Under the pieces are notes generated by a model. It made no database searches and was not told the origin of the DNA. It saw nothing but the letters and a program-made list of their open reading frames with translations. The translations under genes were made by a program, and so were the position numbers. Shown piece after piece: positions 19,170 through 29,188 of a DNA stretch of 56,975 nt. How positions within the stretch are numbered: the stretch's first letter is position 1; each line of letters begins with the position of its first letter. The DNA is taken from NCBI GenBank assembly GCA_001839685.1, contig MLAK01000678.1, forward strand, positions 1 through 56,975. The letters run 5' to 3'. Origin of the DNA: Tritrichomonas foetus (lineage: Eukaryota > Parabasalia > Tritrichomonadida > Tritrichomonadidae).

Positions 19170-19700
19170 TATCTTGAGAAATTCTCCATTTATTTAGGTT
19201 ATTTCTGATAAAATTGATTTGGTTATTCATAATTTATCTATATTCATATTTTAATACGACAATTATTCATTTCTAGTTTTTATTCTAAAATGAATTCACC
19301 TTTTATACGACATATTACATTTTTGAACAATATTTATATTATAAATATTAATTTTATACTTATTGATATCTCTATTTTGCTCTTTTGGAATCATTTTCAG
19401 ACAATGACATCTAATGATAAATTATTGAATGAAAAGTTCGCAAATTTTGACAAATTTTGATTCACACCTACAAATTATGATTAATTATAGAGTGAGAAAG
19501 TTGAGGATAAAATCATGTAGATATTTGTTTCTCATTGGTGAATTGATTGAAATTGATGTAGTGCAGAATGGTAAAAACCGTTTATTTTTATTTGGCGCCG
19601 GTAACGAGAAAAAAAGAGATAGAATATACCTTAACCGTTTTTATTTCACCTTAATATCATCTATTCAATTTTTTTACTTTGTTGAAGGAAAGGCGGGGGT
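19170..19700. other. Divergent intergenic region (GH47 / Dbf4-like)
   Basis: Holds both promoters. A plus-strand frame running from 19429 into the Dbf4-like gene in another frame is a shadow. No other feature seen. Confidence 0.5.
19667..19667 (+). promoter_or_regulatory. Inr-type start site for the Dbf4-like gene
   Basis: TCAATTTTTTTAC with A+1 here gives a leader of 34 bases before the ATG at 19701, ending in a G-rich GGCGGGGGT. Confidence 0.5.
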
Positions 19701-20738
19701 ATGCAGAAGCGCTCTTCCCCCTTATCCAATCGAAGTTCCTGCCTTCTTACAGTCAGCAAAAGAAAAACTGAAGACAGTAGTGACCTCGATCGCCCAAGCA
19801 ATGCTTTAATCAAACCGCGGACGCTCTTCAAGTCGAAGCACGAAAAAACTCAAATTCAGAAAATTCCAATTCCGCCCGTTTTCTTCAGGGATTTGAAAGT
19901 GTTCGTTAGAACCACAAACGAAAACGATCGCGAAATGCTCAACACTGCACTCGCTTCAATCGGAGCCAGGATAGTTGATCGATATGATGCATCTGACGTT
20001 TTTGTGTGTTCTGAACCAGAAGAATCCATCTACAAAAAACAAACAGGTCATCAAAAACGAATATGCCACATTTTCACCAATCAAATCAAGTGGGCGTACG
20101 AAAATTCGAATTCGCAAAAAAATAATATTTCTTTAGCAAATCTCTCGAACAACACTCAAAATAATCTTTCCAGTAGCAGTACGCCAACCAGCCTCGCTAG
20201 TAACCTATCAAACGGCCTCTCCAATATATCCAATAATTTATCGAATAGTCTATCAAATAGTTTGTCTAATAGTATTGCGACTGTGTTTTCATCATGTAAT
20301 AATTCAGTTGGGATGTCTGGGAAAGCTCTGCAGCCTTCTAAAATCAAGTTGCGAATTGTGATTTCTGATATTCACCATCGATTTGCTCCATCTTTCAAAA
20401 ATGTTCCATCTCATGAGAATATTCCAATTCTGCATTTTGGCCAGGTGCCCAAGTATTATACACTGAGCCCCTTCCAAAAGATTCCGCAGAATGCCGAGGC
20501 AATTGCTAAACAGTACGAAGAGGATCTGAAAAAGACAACTGGTGAGAATACTTTGTTGAAGAAGCAAATTGATCACAGAAATTCTCTTTTCAATACTGGA
20601 AATAATTTTTGTTATATTTGTAAGGTGAATTTTGATAATGCTGAAGAACATCATAATTCTATACAGCATATAAGGAAAGCAACACCACTATGGAATGAAT
20701 ATGATAGCCTTGCTATGTCTATAAATGAGCTCTGCTGA
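19701..20738 (+). CDS. DBF4: Dbf4-like regulatory subunit of Cdc7 kinase
   Basis: A 345-residue protein with the three conserved Dbf4 elements in order. Motif N is BRCT-like, about residues 57-137 (FFRDLKVFVRT...ALASIGARIVDRYDASDVFVC...NQIKWAYE). After a Ser/Asn-rich spacer (138-205) comes a motif-M-like segment (LRIVISDIHHRFAPSFKN, about 217-234). A C-terminal zinc finger has C304, C307, H317 and H323. The CX2CX9HX5H spacing is the same as in animal and yeast Dbf4, and the following IRKATPLWNEYDSL also matches. Dbf4 activates the Cdc7 kinase to fire replication origins by phosphorylating Mcm proteins. A nuclear protein is expected. The Cdc7 partner is not in this window. Confidence 0.8.
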   Translation: MQKRSSPLSNRSSCLLTVSKRKTEDSSDLDRPSNALIKPRTLFKSKHEKTQIQKIPIPPVFFRDLKVFVRTTNENDREMLNTALASIGARIVDRYDASDVFVCSEPEESIYKKQTGHQKRICHIFTNQIKWAYENSNSQKNNISLANLSNNTQNNLSSSSTPTSLASNLSNGLSNISNNLSNSLSNSLSNSIATVFSSCNNSVGMSGKALQPSKIKLRIVISDIHHRFAPSFKNVPSHENIPILHFGQVPKYYTLSPFQKIPQNAEAIAKQYEEDLKKTTGENTLLKKQIDHRNSLFNTGNNFCYICKVNFDNAEEHHNSIQHIRKATPLWNEYDSLAMSINELC

Positions 20739-21085
20739 TAAAATCACTTTGCCTGTGTCTTTATCGCAGCATTGCATAATAATAAATTGTTTTTTCTCTT
20801 TTAATTATGTATTATTCATCTTTTTGTGATTATGTTAATCTTTTGTGATTTCATGAATTCGATCTTGAATGTTGAATCGTCAGAAATTTCATTTTTGAAA
20901 AATAATGTTGAGTTATTGTGAACTTAAAATGAAAAGTAAAATTGTTTTTCAAAGCAGAAAATTATAATGAATTAATGGGTAAAAAAAAGAACCTTGTTGG
21001 TTTTTGAAAGAATTTTTATTAATACATTTCATAGTAATCGTACATAATACTTACATACATATAAAATATAGACGCATTTTTAGCC
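20739..21085. other. Convergent intergenic region
   Basis: Lies between the 3' ends of the Dbf4-like and RND genes. AT-rich with TTTTTGTGATTATG-type phrases. No feature seen. Confidence 0.5.
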
Positions 21086-24000
21086 TTATGCTTCATATGC
21101 TTGTTTCTTACCGCAAAGTCGTAAAAGTGAATCACCACGTTTTGGACCAAGTAATGCAATCAAAGCAGGAAGAACAATAAATCCATAAACCATACCGAAT
21201 AATCCACTGCAAATTAAGAAAGTTGCAAATGGTGGGAAAAGTAGAACTTCACATGGATATAAGAAGCATGCTGCAACAAGGGTGGTGATGCATGCATATG
21301 TAACAGGTGAGCAAAACATTGTAAGTGAACTTTGAAGTCTACCAAAGCGGGTCCTCTTGGTATTGTCATGAGCTTGAGCAAGCATTGGCTGAACAATGAA
21401 GTCAGCACAGAATCCTGCAGCAATAGAAATCATAATAGCTTCATTTGTTCCAATCTTCCAATTGGTGAAATACAAAATACCCATTGTAATAAATGTAACA
21501 GAAACCATTGAATAAATGACAAAGAAGGAATATGTGATACTAAATGTGGACATGAAAATTACAACAAATGCAAAAATGAATGAATATGCAACATCAAGAA
21601 TGACCTGTTTGGGCAATTTCTCTTCTGTCACCATTGTTAACCATTGAACACCTGTCATATATCCACCAACCATATCTGGCGCTTCTTTCCTAGCAAGATC
21701 TTCAATTTCTTCTGCAATTTTGTTGCATTCATTGTAAAGACGACGCATGTTCTCTTTGCTGACATCATCAGGAATCTTCAAATTTTGTTTCATTCCAATG
21801 AACTGAAGTGAATAATTCCTTGGACTGAATCCAATTGTGTTAACTTTAAGTGTTCCAGGAACATATGAATCTGGTTCATCAATTCCCATTAAGGATAAGT
21901 ATAATTGCCAGATAAATTGAAGACTTTGGAATTCTTCCTTGGTCATTGGAAAACGAGCAGGAAGTGTTAAATCAAGATTAATACCAGTATATTGATGAAG
22001 TAAGTTTTGAAGAATAGCAAGAACAGGGTTAAGCTGTCCTCCAAGATTTGCCAATTTTTTCATTTCATTCATTCCAGATGCTCCAAATTGTTCTGTCATT
22101 GTAGCATCCATTAAATCAGAATGGTTCGTAATAATCTGCCAAGCTTTATCTAAAAATCGTTGGTTTTCTTCTTTTGCGAAATCAATTTTCTTAAATGATG
22201 GATATCCATATTTTGTTACAGTAAATGTATCTGCAATTGGAACAGTTGGCTTTTCTTCAAGTCCCCATACATATACGAATGAAAAATCATTTAATGCCGA
22301 TCTAAATCCATTCGAGGCAAGTGTGAGGGCATGTTGTAATGGATGATCATCTGATAAGAATTGAAGCTCGCTCTTTGTTGGCATTTGGAAGCAGAAGTAA
22401 CCGAAAACTACTGCAAAAGCAAACATTACGAGAACAATTGGAAGTCTGTAATGGAAAACGATTGAAGATATATAATTATGGAAGAATTTTTCATAGGGGT
22501 TGTATTGAGCAATCTTAAGACCAGATGCTTGAATATTAAATGTAGGCTTCTTTTTCAGGAAATCAAAAACACCTTGATCTGGGTAATCCATTATTGCATT
22601 TTCTACAACATTTGCATCTTCTTCAATATCAAGTCCATAACTATCTTCAACTTCTTCAGAACCTAAATCAGATAATTCAATCTTTATATCTTTATTTTTC
22701 CTTTTTCCACAAAAACTTCCTTCAAAATAACGAGCCCAAATAGATAGGAATCCAATATACCATGTGAATGTGAAGATAAAAGTGAACAAAAGCATTAAGA
22801 AACAGAAAATACCAAAGAACCTCATGATTCTAACTCCTGATGTACATAATGCAAGGAATGAAACAGCTGCTGTTGTAACTGATGTAGCAAGAGCGATGAT
22901 ACCGTGTTGAATTGCGAAAGCAAGTCTCTTTTCATTGTTATTATGATATTTGGTTCTAGCTTGTTTGAACATTTCAAATACTATAAATAAACAATCAGCT
23001 CCAATACCACATATTAAGAATAATCCAATAACATCAATAACATCGATATGATGGATTGTGAATATTCCCTGAAGTAAGCAAATAGCGCATGGGATTGGTA
23101 GAAATACGCCAATACATCCTAAAATTGATAAGAAGAATGATCTCATTACAACGATTGAGAAAATGAATAAGAAAGCAAAAGATCCAACAAGCCACCAAAC
23201 TTGCTCCAAAACAAAATCAGAAATTTCATAGTTAAGAGCGAATGGAATTCCAGAGAATGCAGAAACACCTTTAGGCATTTCTCTTTGCATTTTCTTCATT
23301 GGTTTCATGAATTCAATTTGCCATTTTCCGAGAATATTATTTTGGTCATCATAATGATCCCATTTGTTTTCATAATCTAAGATTGGAAGGCCGAATGGAA
23401 ACATTGATCTTAATCTTTCTGTTGTATGAGTTGTATTGTCATAATCACGACCGAGGTAAGTTCCTGCAATAACATCAGCTTTATCTGGCTGTTCTAAGAA
23501 ATCTGTAAGAATTTTTGTTGTTAAATCGCTCCATTTTGGATCAACTATTCCAAGTTTAGAAGTCATATATGTTTTGATATCAGTAATAATGGATTTGAAA
23601 TTAACACAAAAAGTATCTTCTTCAATTGATGACAATTTATCACCAAAAAGGTCACCAACTAATTTCATTAAAGTAGGATGTAATTCTTCTGGAAGGAGAT
23701 CAAATGGAACTTTAAAACAATGATCAGACCAGCCAGGTGTGGCATGCATTTCATCTTCAGTTTTCCAAATTTCTTGAATTGCTTCAAGCTCTAAAATATT
23801 TTGTCCTTTTCTTTCATAGATGATTGCGCCCATTTGTGTCATTTGAGATTGTCTTGGCATTGTGATTTTTCGCCCAATATAATCAAGAAGACTAGCGTAT
23901 GTAGTGTCTCTGGCGCCATTGTAGCTATCCCATCTATTAGAGATCTCATCACCGGACCATCTGTAATAGTTTGTGTTTGCAGAAACTTGAATCCCGTAGA

Positions 24001-24349
24001 CTCCAAAAAGCCAGCCATATAAACAAGCACATATTACAATTGTGAATATAATTGGAATATAAGGATGTCGATAAACAAATGTTGCATATCTTTGACCCCA
24101 CCCCCAAAGCTCCTCTTCAAAATCATTTTTATGATCATCAATTTTGAGCCCTTTTTGCTTTAATTGTTCGGTTGTTGATGTTGTATTGTTAGAATTGTTA
24201 GAATTAGTTGAATTTGACCTTTCTTGTGAATTATCACGTGAATCATTAGCATTGATATCTGGAAGTGATACACTTAGTGATTCACTACTGCTTGAGGAGG
24301 AAATATCAGGTGATTGTGCAGTAGTACTACTTTGTTCATTTAAAGTCAT
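21086..24349 (-). CDS. Patched/Dispatched-type RND transporter with sterol-sensing-like domain
   Basis: A 1087-residue polytopic protein of the RND superfamily. A Ser/Asn-rich cytosolic tail (1-90) leads to TM1 (about 94-118), then a large extracellular/luminal domain. TM2-6 (about 375-560) form a sterol-sensing-like block. The second half repeats the plan, with TM7 near 650 and TM8-12 at about 930-1075. TM4 carries GIGADCLFIVFEMF, equivalent to the GxxxD proton-relay motif (GIGVDDMF in relatives). TM10 carries AGFCADFIVQP with a matching Asp. Both halves thus keep the residues that couple ion flux to transport in Patched, Dispatched and NPC1. The likely substrate is a sterol or lipid. Localisation may be plasma membrane or endosome. 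An Inr with 11-base leader supports the start. Confidence 0.88.
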   Translation of the reverse strand: MTLNEQSSTTAQSPDISSSSSSESLSVSLPDINANDSRDNSQERSNSTNSNNSNNTTSTTEQLKQKGLKIDDHKNDFEEELWGWGQRYATFVYRHPYIPIIFTIVICACLYGWLFGVYGIQVSANTNYYRWSGDEISNRWDSYNGARDTTYASLLDYIGRKITMPRQSQMTQMGAIIYERKGQNILELEAIQEIWKTEDEMHATPGWSDHCFKVPFDLLPEELHPTLMKLVGDLFGDKLSSIEEDTFCVNFKSIITDIKTYMTSKLGIVDPKWSDLTTKILTDFLEQPDKADVIAGTYLGRDYDNTTHTTERLRSMFPFGLPILDYENKWDHYDDQNNILGKWQIEFMKPMKKMQREMPKGVSAFSGIPFALNYEISDFVLEQVWWLVGSFAFLFIFSIVVMRSFFLSILGCIGVFLPIPCAICLLQGIFTIHHIDVIDVIGLFLICGIGADCLFIVFEMFKQARTKYHNNNEKRLAFAIQHGIIALATSVTTAAVSFLALCTSGVRIMRFFGIFCFLMLLFTFIFTFTWYIGFLSIWARYFEGSFCGKRKNKDIKIELSDLGSEEVEDSYGLDIEEDANVVENAIMDYPDQGVFDFLKKKPTFNIQASGLKIAQYNPYEKFFHNYISSIVFHYRLPIVLVMFAFAVVFGYFCFQMPTKSELQFLSDDHPLQHALTLASNGFRSALNDFSFVYVWGLEEKPTVPIADTFTVTKYGYPSFKKIDFAKEENQRFLDKAWQIITNHSDLMDATMTEQFGASGMNEMKKLANLGGQLNPVLAILQNLLHQYTGINLDLTLPARFPMTKEEFQSLQFIWQLYLSLMGIDEPDSYVPGTLKVNTIGFSPRNYSLQFIGMKQNLKIPDDVSKENMRRLYNECNKIAEEIEDLARKEAPDMVGGYMTGVQWLTMVTEEKLPKQVILDVAYSFIFAFVVIFMSTFSITYSFFVIYSMVSVTFITMGILYFTNWKIGTNEAIMISIAAGFCADFIVQPMLAQAHDNTKRTRFGRLQSSLTMFCSPVTYACITTLVAACFLYPCEVLLFPPFATFLICSGLFGMVYGFIVLPALIALLGPKRGDSLLRLCGKKQAYEA

Positions 24350-25710
24350 TTATTAAGAATGATGTCATATGTTTCAATTTTTTGTAGTCAATTTTCATAT
24401 TTTATTTTCATTGAAAAAGTGAGCAATCATCAATGATGCAAATCGAAATCATACTATTGAAATTGATCATCGATAACATTATTTTTCAATTAGCCATTGA
24501 ATTATTTTCTATGAATTCAATTTTCAATTTACGGTGAAATTTTGAATTGGACATTCGATTATTCATTTTGCATTTATAAAGCTGTTGAGATGATATTCTC
24601 CACTATTTTGATATAAACTCCCTAAGATTAATTAAAAATCATAATATTGTTAATATTATCGATTCCTCGTGAAATAAAAGTCTGATACAAAAGATATCTT
24701 TTCAAAACACGATACAAATGATATCTTTTCAAAAACATAGATCTGTTTTCAATTTTTTTACGTGTCAGAAATTTTGAATTAAATCACCCTATATATTCAA
24801 ATTTTGACTACTCAATTATGATGTATTTCAGCGTCATAACAAAAGAAGATAACTTTATTCATTTTATCCTCGAGATAAATAGTTTTTTATCAATAAAATT
24901 AGCATTATCGGTTTGAAAAAGGTGCATGTAATAGATTTTCCTTAAATAGCCACAAATAATGAATAATAGTCGTGATTAAACAAATTACTTCTGACATATT
25001 TATGAGGTTTTCAAATAATTAAATTATCGGAATCATTTTCGATATTCAAAAACTTCAATTAGTATATTAAATAGCATTCATGAAATGATTCTTAAAATCG
25101 AAAAAAAGTTTTTTTAAGAGCTGAGTGAATTCGTTTCATGAAGAATTGTTTCTATCAATTCAATGAGATAAAATGATGTACTTTTGGATCATCGTCATTT
25201 TGAATTCTCTCAAAAATCCAAAAGAAATGGCCATTCAATCGAAAATTCACAGAATGCGGAACTAATCATTCAACCCCATCAGGTAGTAAAACTAATGATG
25301 ATTTCAACTATTCCTTCTTATCTTCTGAAATGCCGCTATTCATTTTGGCTGATATTATTAAAAGGATATCGACCTCATATTCTCAAAAATTTTTCAAAAA
25401 AAAATTCTGAAATATTGAATGAAAAATGAAAGAAAAAAATTGAATGAGTTTCAAAAATTGTGTTCTTTTTTTTATTACCGAAGTTTTGGAGAATAAATTT
25501 TTACATACTGCAATATCATTATCTACTTGGAATGGAATTGTTCATTAGAAGACAATAGGAGATAAACCCACTTTATGAAAATGAATAAAAATAAATGTTT
25601 GCTATGATTTATTTTTGCATCATTTTTTCAAGCGACTTTTGTGAGACAAATTTGGATAATACATTGAATTTTCAATACAATAGAAATTTAATTGATATCA
25701 CTTCAAAATT
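24350..25710. other. Divergent intergenic region, 1.4 kb
   Basis: Separates the RND gene and the surface-protein gene. The phrase GATACAAA(A/T)GATATCTTTTCAAAA is nearly repeated at 24684-24733, a short local duplication. No protein-like frame. Confidence 0.5.
24360..24360 (-). promoter_or_regulatory. Inr-type start site for the RND gene
   Basis: TCATTCTTAATAA on the minus strand is close to the textbook trichomonad Initiator. A+1 at this position gives an 11-base leader. Confidence 0.7.
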
Positions 25711-28350
25711 ATGTTTATTCTTTTGCTCTCTTATGCTTCATCTGTTTCTGAAAACATATTAAGTTCTGACATGACCATCAAAGACCGTCAACAAAAAGGT
25801 TTGATCGATAAAATGGCGCTTCCTGCAATTGTTAGCATGATAAATCAAATGTTATTAGAACCAATACAGAAAAACCTTTCGTTATACTTGCCACCAATTG
25901 AACAGGTAATGCTTAATAACATGTCATTATACGAAGTTGTCTCACTCTTTGATGAAAATATTACTGAACAAATCCAATATTATTTCCCAATTGTTTTAAC
26001 AAATTCAACATATGACCTTTTAACTCTACTCGGAGAGAATGAAAGTAATTTAGCGAATGTTTCCAATATTTTGAAATTCATCAAGCCTGAAACAAAGTTA
26101 GTCGATATTTTGAAGAAATTCGATACAGATGAGATGCCAGTTAGTACAATTGGAATTGCAGTATTAAGTCTTATTCAGCCTAATCGTCCTTTATTTGAAG
26201 CTTTGAACATTGACTATGATTTTGGATATGAACTGATTGATAAATTAGTCGCAGAATATAATAACATCACAGTCGAAGGAATTTTTACCCTCATTGGAAC
26301 AAATATCACATGTGTTTTTGATTTATTAGACATTGCTCAACACATTATAGATAATGAAACAAGTCCAACACTTTTAGAACTTGCTTCTCAGCTCAAAATT
26401 GGAGATTCCAAAACATTAAAATTACTGGAAACTGTAGCTACATCGTTGTGTAATGGTGAAAAATTAGTTATTGGTGAAACCATCAAATCTCTCGTCAAGA
26501 CAATTCCACCTCTGGTAAAAAATTCGATTAACTTCATGAGAAATATCTTTGGGGAAACAGTAGATGAAATTTTACCTATTTTAGGACAAGTTTGTGATTT
26601 CAAAACTAAACCTTTGGAGACTCGATTTCAATTATTGAATCAAGCTATCACAGAAATTGAAGGAAACTTTTTGTTAGGAATGCTTCCAGAGAACCTCAAG
26701 AATATGATTCCAGAGTTGAAAACTATGATCAAATCAATCGCTGAAAATGGAATTAATTTAACAGAAACGATTGGAAATACAACACTATCATTAGAAAATA
26801 TAACTTCGATTTTGGAAAGATTAAATAATCGAGAAAGATCGTTGTTTGGAATTGCAATTGATATTGTAAGTGAATATTACTCGATAGATAATATTAGATA
26901 CATTACTAAATTAGCCAGTAACTTAGCATCACCAACATCTACACTCACTGATATAATTACAGCATTATGCGGACTAATTGGTGGACAGGAATCAATAGAA
27001 TCTTTTAATAATCTTATCAATACTTTCACTAATGAAGAAACTGATATCATGTCAAGAGAAAATATCACTTTTCTTTGTGGTTTTCTTGATCGAATTTTTG
27101 AAGATGAGAATGAAAAAGTATATGAGAAAATTCTAGATTTGTTAAATTCCGATTATAAATACATAATATTAATGTTTGTGAGCGAAACATTAGCTAATAT
27201 GATGAAGCTTTTATCATCAGATTTATTCCCCCTCATAATCCAAAAGTTCATTATCTTTGTTCAACTTGATGTTGACTTTTTCACAGCAATAACTACTGCC
27301 TTTAGTTTAAAGGATGAAGCTAAAGCAGAATGGCTTTCTTATAGACCAATCTTATACAATATTGTGTCAAGTGCATATAATTTGACCACCGAATTAAATA
27401 TTCCATTACCACCAATTGTAACTAAATTGTTTGTGGATTATACAGATGTACTTAGCCTTGATACTTGTTCAACAGCTGATATTTTAAGTCCAATTCTTCC
27501 CAATGCAACAAAATTGTTTAACAATCTTGAAAATTTATTGAAGGGAATGGATAAAAGTAAAATTACAGTCGCCGAATTATATGGAGTTTGTCCCACTGAT
27601 TTTCTTGATCTCAATCAAACTATTCATGCTATTATTAGGTGGAATAACACTGATCATGTTTCAATGAAAGTCGTTGTAAATTCAATTATATCAACACCAG
27701 CTACAAGCCATGATACACAGCTGCTCTCTAACACAGAAGATAACAACAATTCCTTACTAGCGCTTCTTCCATTGGATGTTGTTGTAAATACAATAACAAC
27801 AATTATAAAACAGGAACAAAGTGGGCAATTGACATTTACTCAATTATGCAACAATATGTTGAAATATGATCCTTCATTTTTAGTTAATATTGGAAAAAAG
27901 GCTAATTTAATCCTTTCAGATGCTACATGTTCAATGCCTAATGCAGTCGATTATTTAACAAATAGTACACTTTCATATCTAATTACACCAGTCATTACTG
28001 TGATGAAAGAAATCAATAATGGTCCAATTATTTCCATAAAATCGTTAAATAGTTGTGGCGTCGCTCTGAAAGAATCTGCTGATGTAAAAGCAGAATCAAA
28101 TGGTGATACCATAATCACAACATCAAGTAATAATAATGACGAAAATAATAATTCAGGAAGTAATCAAGAAAACACAAAGAAGAGTCTTGATGGGGGAGCT
28201 ATTACAGGAATTGTAATAGCATGTGTGGTCGTTGTTATTGCTATTGTGGTAGTAATTGTGGTGGTTATTATTAGAAAGAAAAACCAAAAATTACAAGCCC
28301 AACAAGAGGAAAATTCTGGCACCTTAGAACACAACAATTCTGAGGTTTAA
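25711..28350 (+). CDS. Large single-pass surface protein with helical ectodomain
   Basis: An 879-residue type I membrane protein that I do not recognise. A short N-terminal signal (MFILLLSYASSVSE) opens a roughly 790-residue ectodomain rich in Leu, Ile, Asn and Thr, with about twenty N-x-S/T sequons. The ectodomain appears to be built from amphipathic helices with recurring phrases such as LLSPILPNATKLFNNLENLL, and scattered single cysteines about 80-110 residues apart (GVCPTDFLD, CSTADILS, CNNMLKYD, CSMPNAVD). These suggest degenerate repeats. A low-complexity Asn/Ser linker (about 800-825), a strong membrane helix (AGITGIVIACVVVVIAIVV-type, about 828-852) and a 25-residue polar tail follow. 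An Inr-like TCACTTCAAAATT ends at the ATG. A parasite-specific surface family is likely. Confidence 0.8.
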   Translation: MFILLLSYASSVSENILSSDMTIKDRQQKGLIDKMALPAIVSMINQMLLEPIQKNLSLYLPPIEQVMLNNMSLYEVVSLFDENITEQIQYYFPIVLTNSTYDLLTLLGENESNLANVSNILKFIKPETKLVDILKKFDTDEMPVSTIGIAVLSLIQPNRPLFEALNIDYDFGYELIDKLVAEYNNITVEGIFTLIGTNITCVFDLLDIAQHIIDNETSPTLLELASQLKIGDSKTLKLLETVATSLCNGEKLVIGETIKSLVKTIPPLVKNSINFMRNIFGETVDEILPILGQVCDFKTKPLETRFQLLNQAITEIEGNFLLGMLPENLKNMIPELKTMIKSIAENGINLTETIGNTTLSLENITSILERLNNRERSLFGIAIDIVSEYYSIDNIRYITKLASNLASPTSTLTDIITALCGLIGGQESIESFNNLINTFTNEETDIMSRENITFLCGFLDRIFEDENEKVYEKILDLLNSDYKYIILMFVSETLANMMKLLSSDLFPLIIQKFIIFVQLDVDFFTAITTAFSLKDEAKAEWLSYRPILYNIVSSAYNLTTELNIPLPPIVTKLFVDYTDVLSLDTCSTADILSPILPNATKLFNNLENLLKGMDKSKITVAELYGVCPTDFLDLNQTIHAIIRWNNTDHVSMKVVVNSIISTPATSHDTQLLSNTEDNNNSLLALLPLDVVVNTITTIIKQEQSGQLTFTQLCNNMLKYDPSFLVNIGKKANLILSDATCSMPNAVDYLTNSTLSYLITPVITVMKEINNGPIISIKSLNSCGVALKESADVKAESNGDTIITTSSNNNDENNNSGSNQENTKKSLDGGAITGIVIACVVVVIAIVVVIVVVIIRKKNQKLQAQQEENSGTLEHNNSEV

Positions 28351-28804
28351 TCATGATCAATTGTTTTAGATGTCTTTGTACTTAAATATGTATCTGATAT
28401 CATAAAATCATTATTTTTTATTTTTTAATAACACGTTTCATGATTAACAAGGTTTATTTTCATTCGAAGTAAACTTGTATAGATGACTATTCTTAGCATT
28501 ATCTTGTCATGAATAGTTTTGGTTAATTTAATTTTTTGGAATCATATCTAATATCAATTGTGGTTTCGAAACTCTTGAGGGCTATTTTAGTGCAGAAGTA
28601 ATCATAACTCTTGAGATTGACATATTATTTAATTTTGGTATCACGGTTTTTTGCATAGACGATTGATTTTGCACTTCATTACAATTATGACAATTACTAA
28701 TGTGAATGATCATTCAAATTTTACAATGAACTATTTCAAATTTTTCTAGTTGAAATGATGAAATTTTTTCATCTAACAATTCATGATTTTCATCGGTTTC
28801 CAAA
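28351..28804. other. Intergenic region
   Basis: Between two plus-strand genes. Holds the 3' end of the surface-protein gene and the promoter of the RAB5IF-like gene. Several TCATxx motifs lie close to the ATG, so the exact Inr is unclear. Confidence 0.5.
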
Positions 28805-29188
28805 ATGAATGAAGAAGGGATTCCAATGCCACCAGAACCAACAACAAGTTATATTCAATGTTTAAAAAAATTTTATAAACAGGATAAAAGATGGAGACCA
28901 GATGAAATTATTTCATTACTTTTTATTTTAAGATTTTCGACAGCTTTATTTTTGGGATTTATACTGGGATATTTTAGAGTTCGTATTATAATTGCTGAAT
29001 TCATCTTTGTAGTTATTTCTGCATCAGTAATTCCCAAATACGTCATTCAATCCTTGAATATGAATATTTATGCACTTTTTGAATCTCCTGCTTCAGTAAT
29101 GCGTGAAAATACAATCTCTATTTATATTTTCTTTACTACCATTTGGTTACTAAGTGGTTACTTATCTCATTCGATTCAACAAAGCTGA
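28805..29188 (+). CDS. RAB5IF: RAB5IF/OPTI-like ER membrane protein
   Basis: A 127-residue protein with three hydrophobic segments (about residues 38-58, 60-80 and 104-122). The segment WRPDEIISLLFILRFSTALFLGFILGY matches the family's KDEFLDVIYWFRQIIAVVLGVIWG pattern. The C-terminal part (YALFESPASVMRENTISIYIFFTTIWLLSGYLSH) corresponds to the human MTSFALFMVIWIIFYTAIH end. In animals RAB5IF (OPTI, C20orf24) forms the GET- and EMC-like (GEL) complex with TMCO1 and helps insert multipass proteins at the translocon. That role can be inferred here but not shown. Length is close to the family's 129-137 residues. The match is to a small family and rests on pattern memory, so I give it moderate confidence. 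Confidence 0.72.
   Translation: MNEEGIPMPPEPTTSYIQCLKKFYKQDKRWRPDEIISLLFILRFSTALFLGFILGYFRVRIIIAEFIFVVISASVIPKYVIQSLNMNIYALFESPASVMRENTISIYIFFTTIWLLSGYLSHSIQQS

Noticed and set aside
19429..19809. 126-codon frame overlapping the Dbf4-like start
   Set aside because: Overlaps the real gene in another frame, and the upstream part is AT-rich with no motif.
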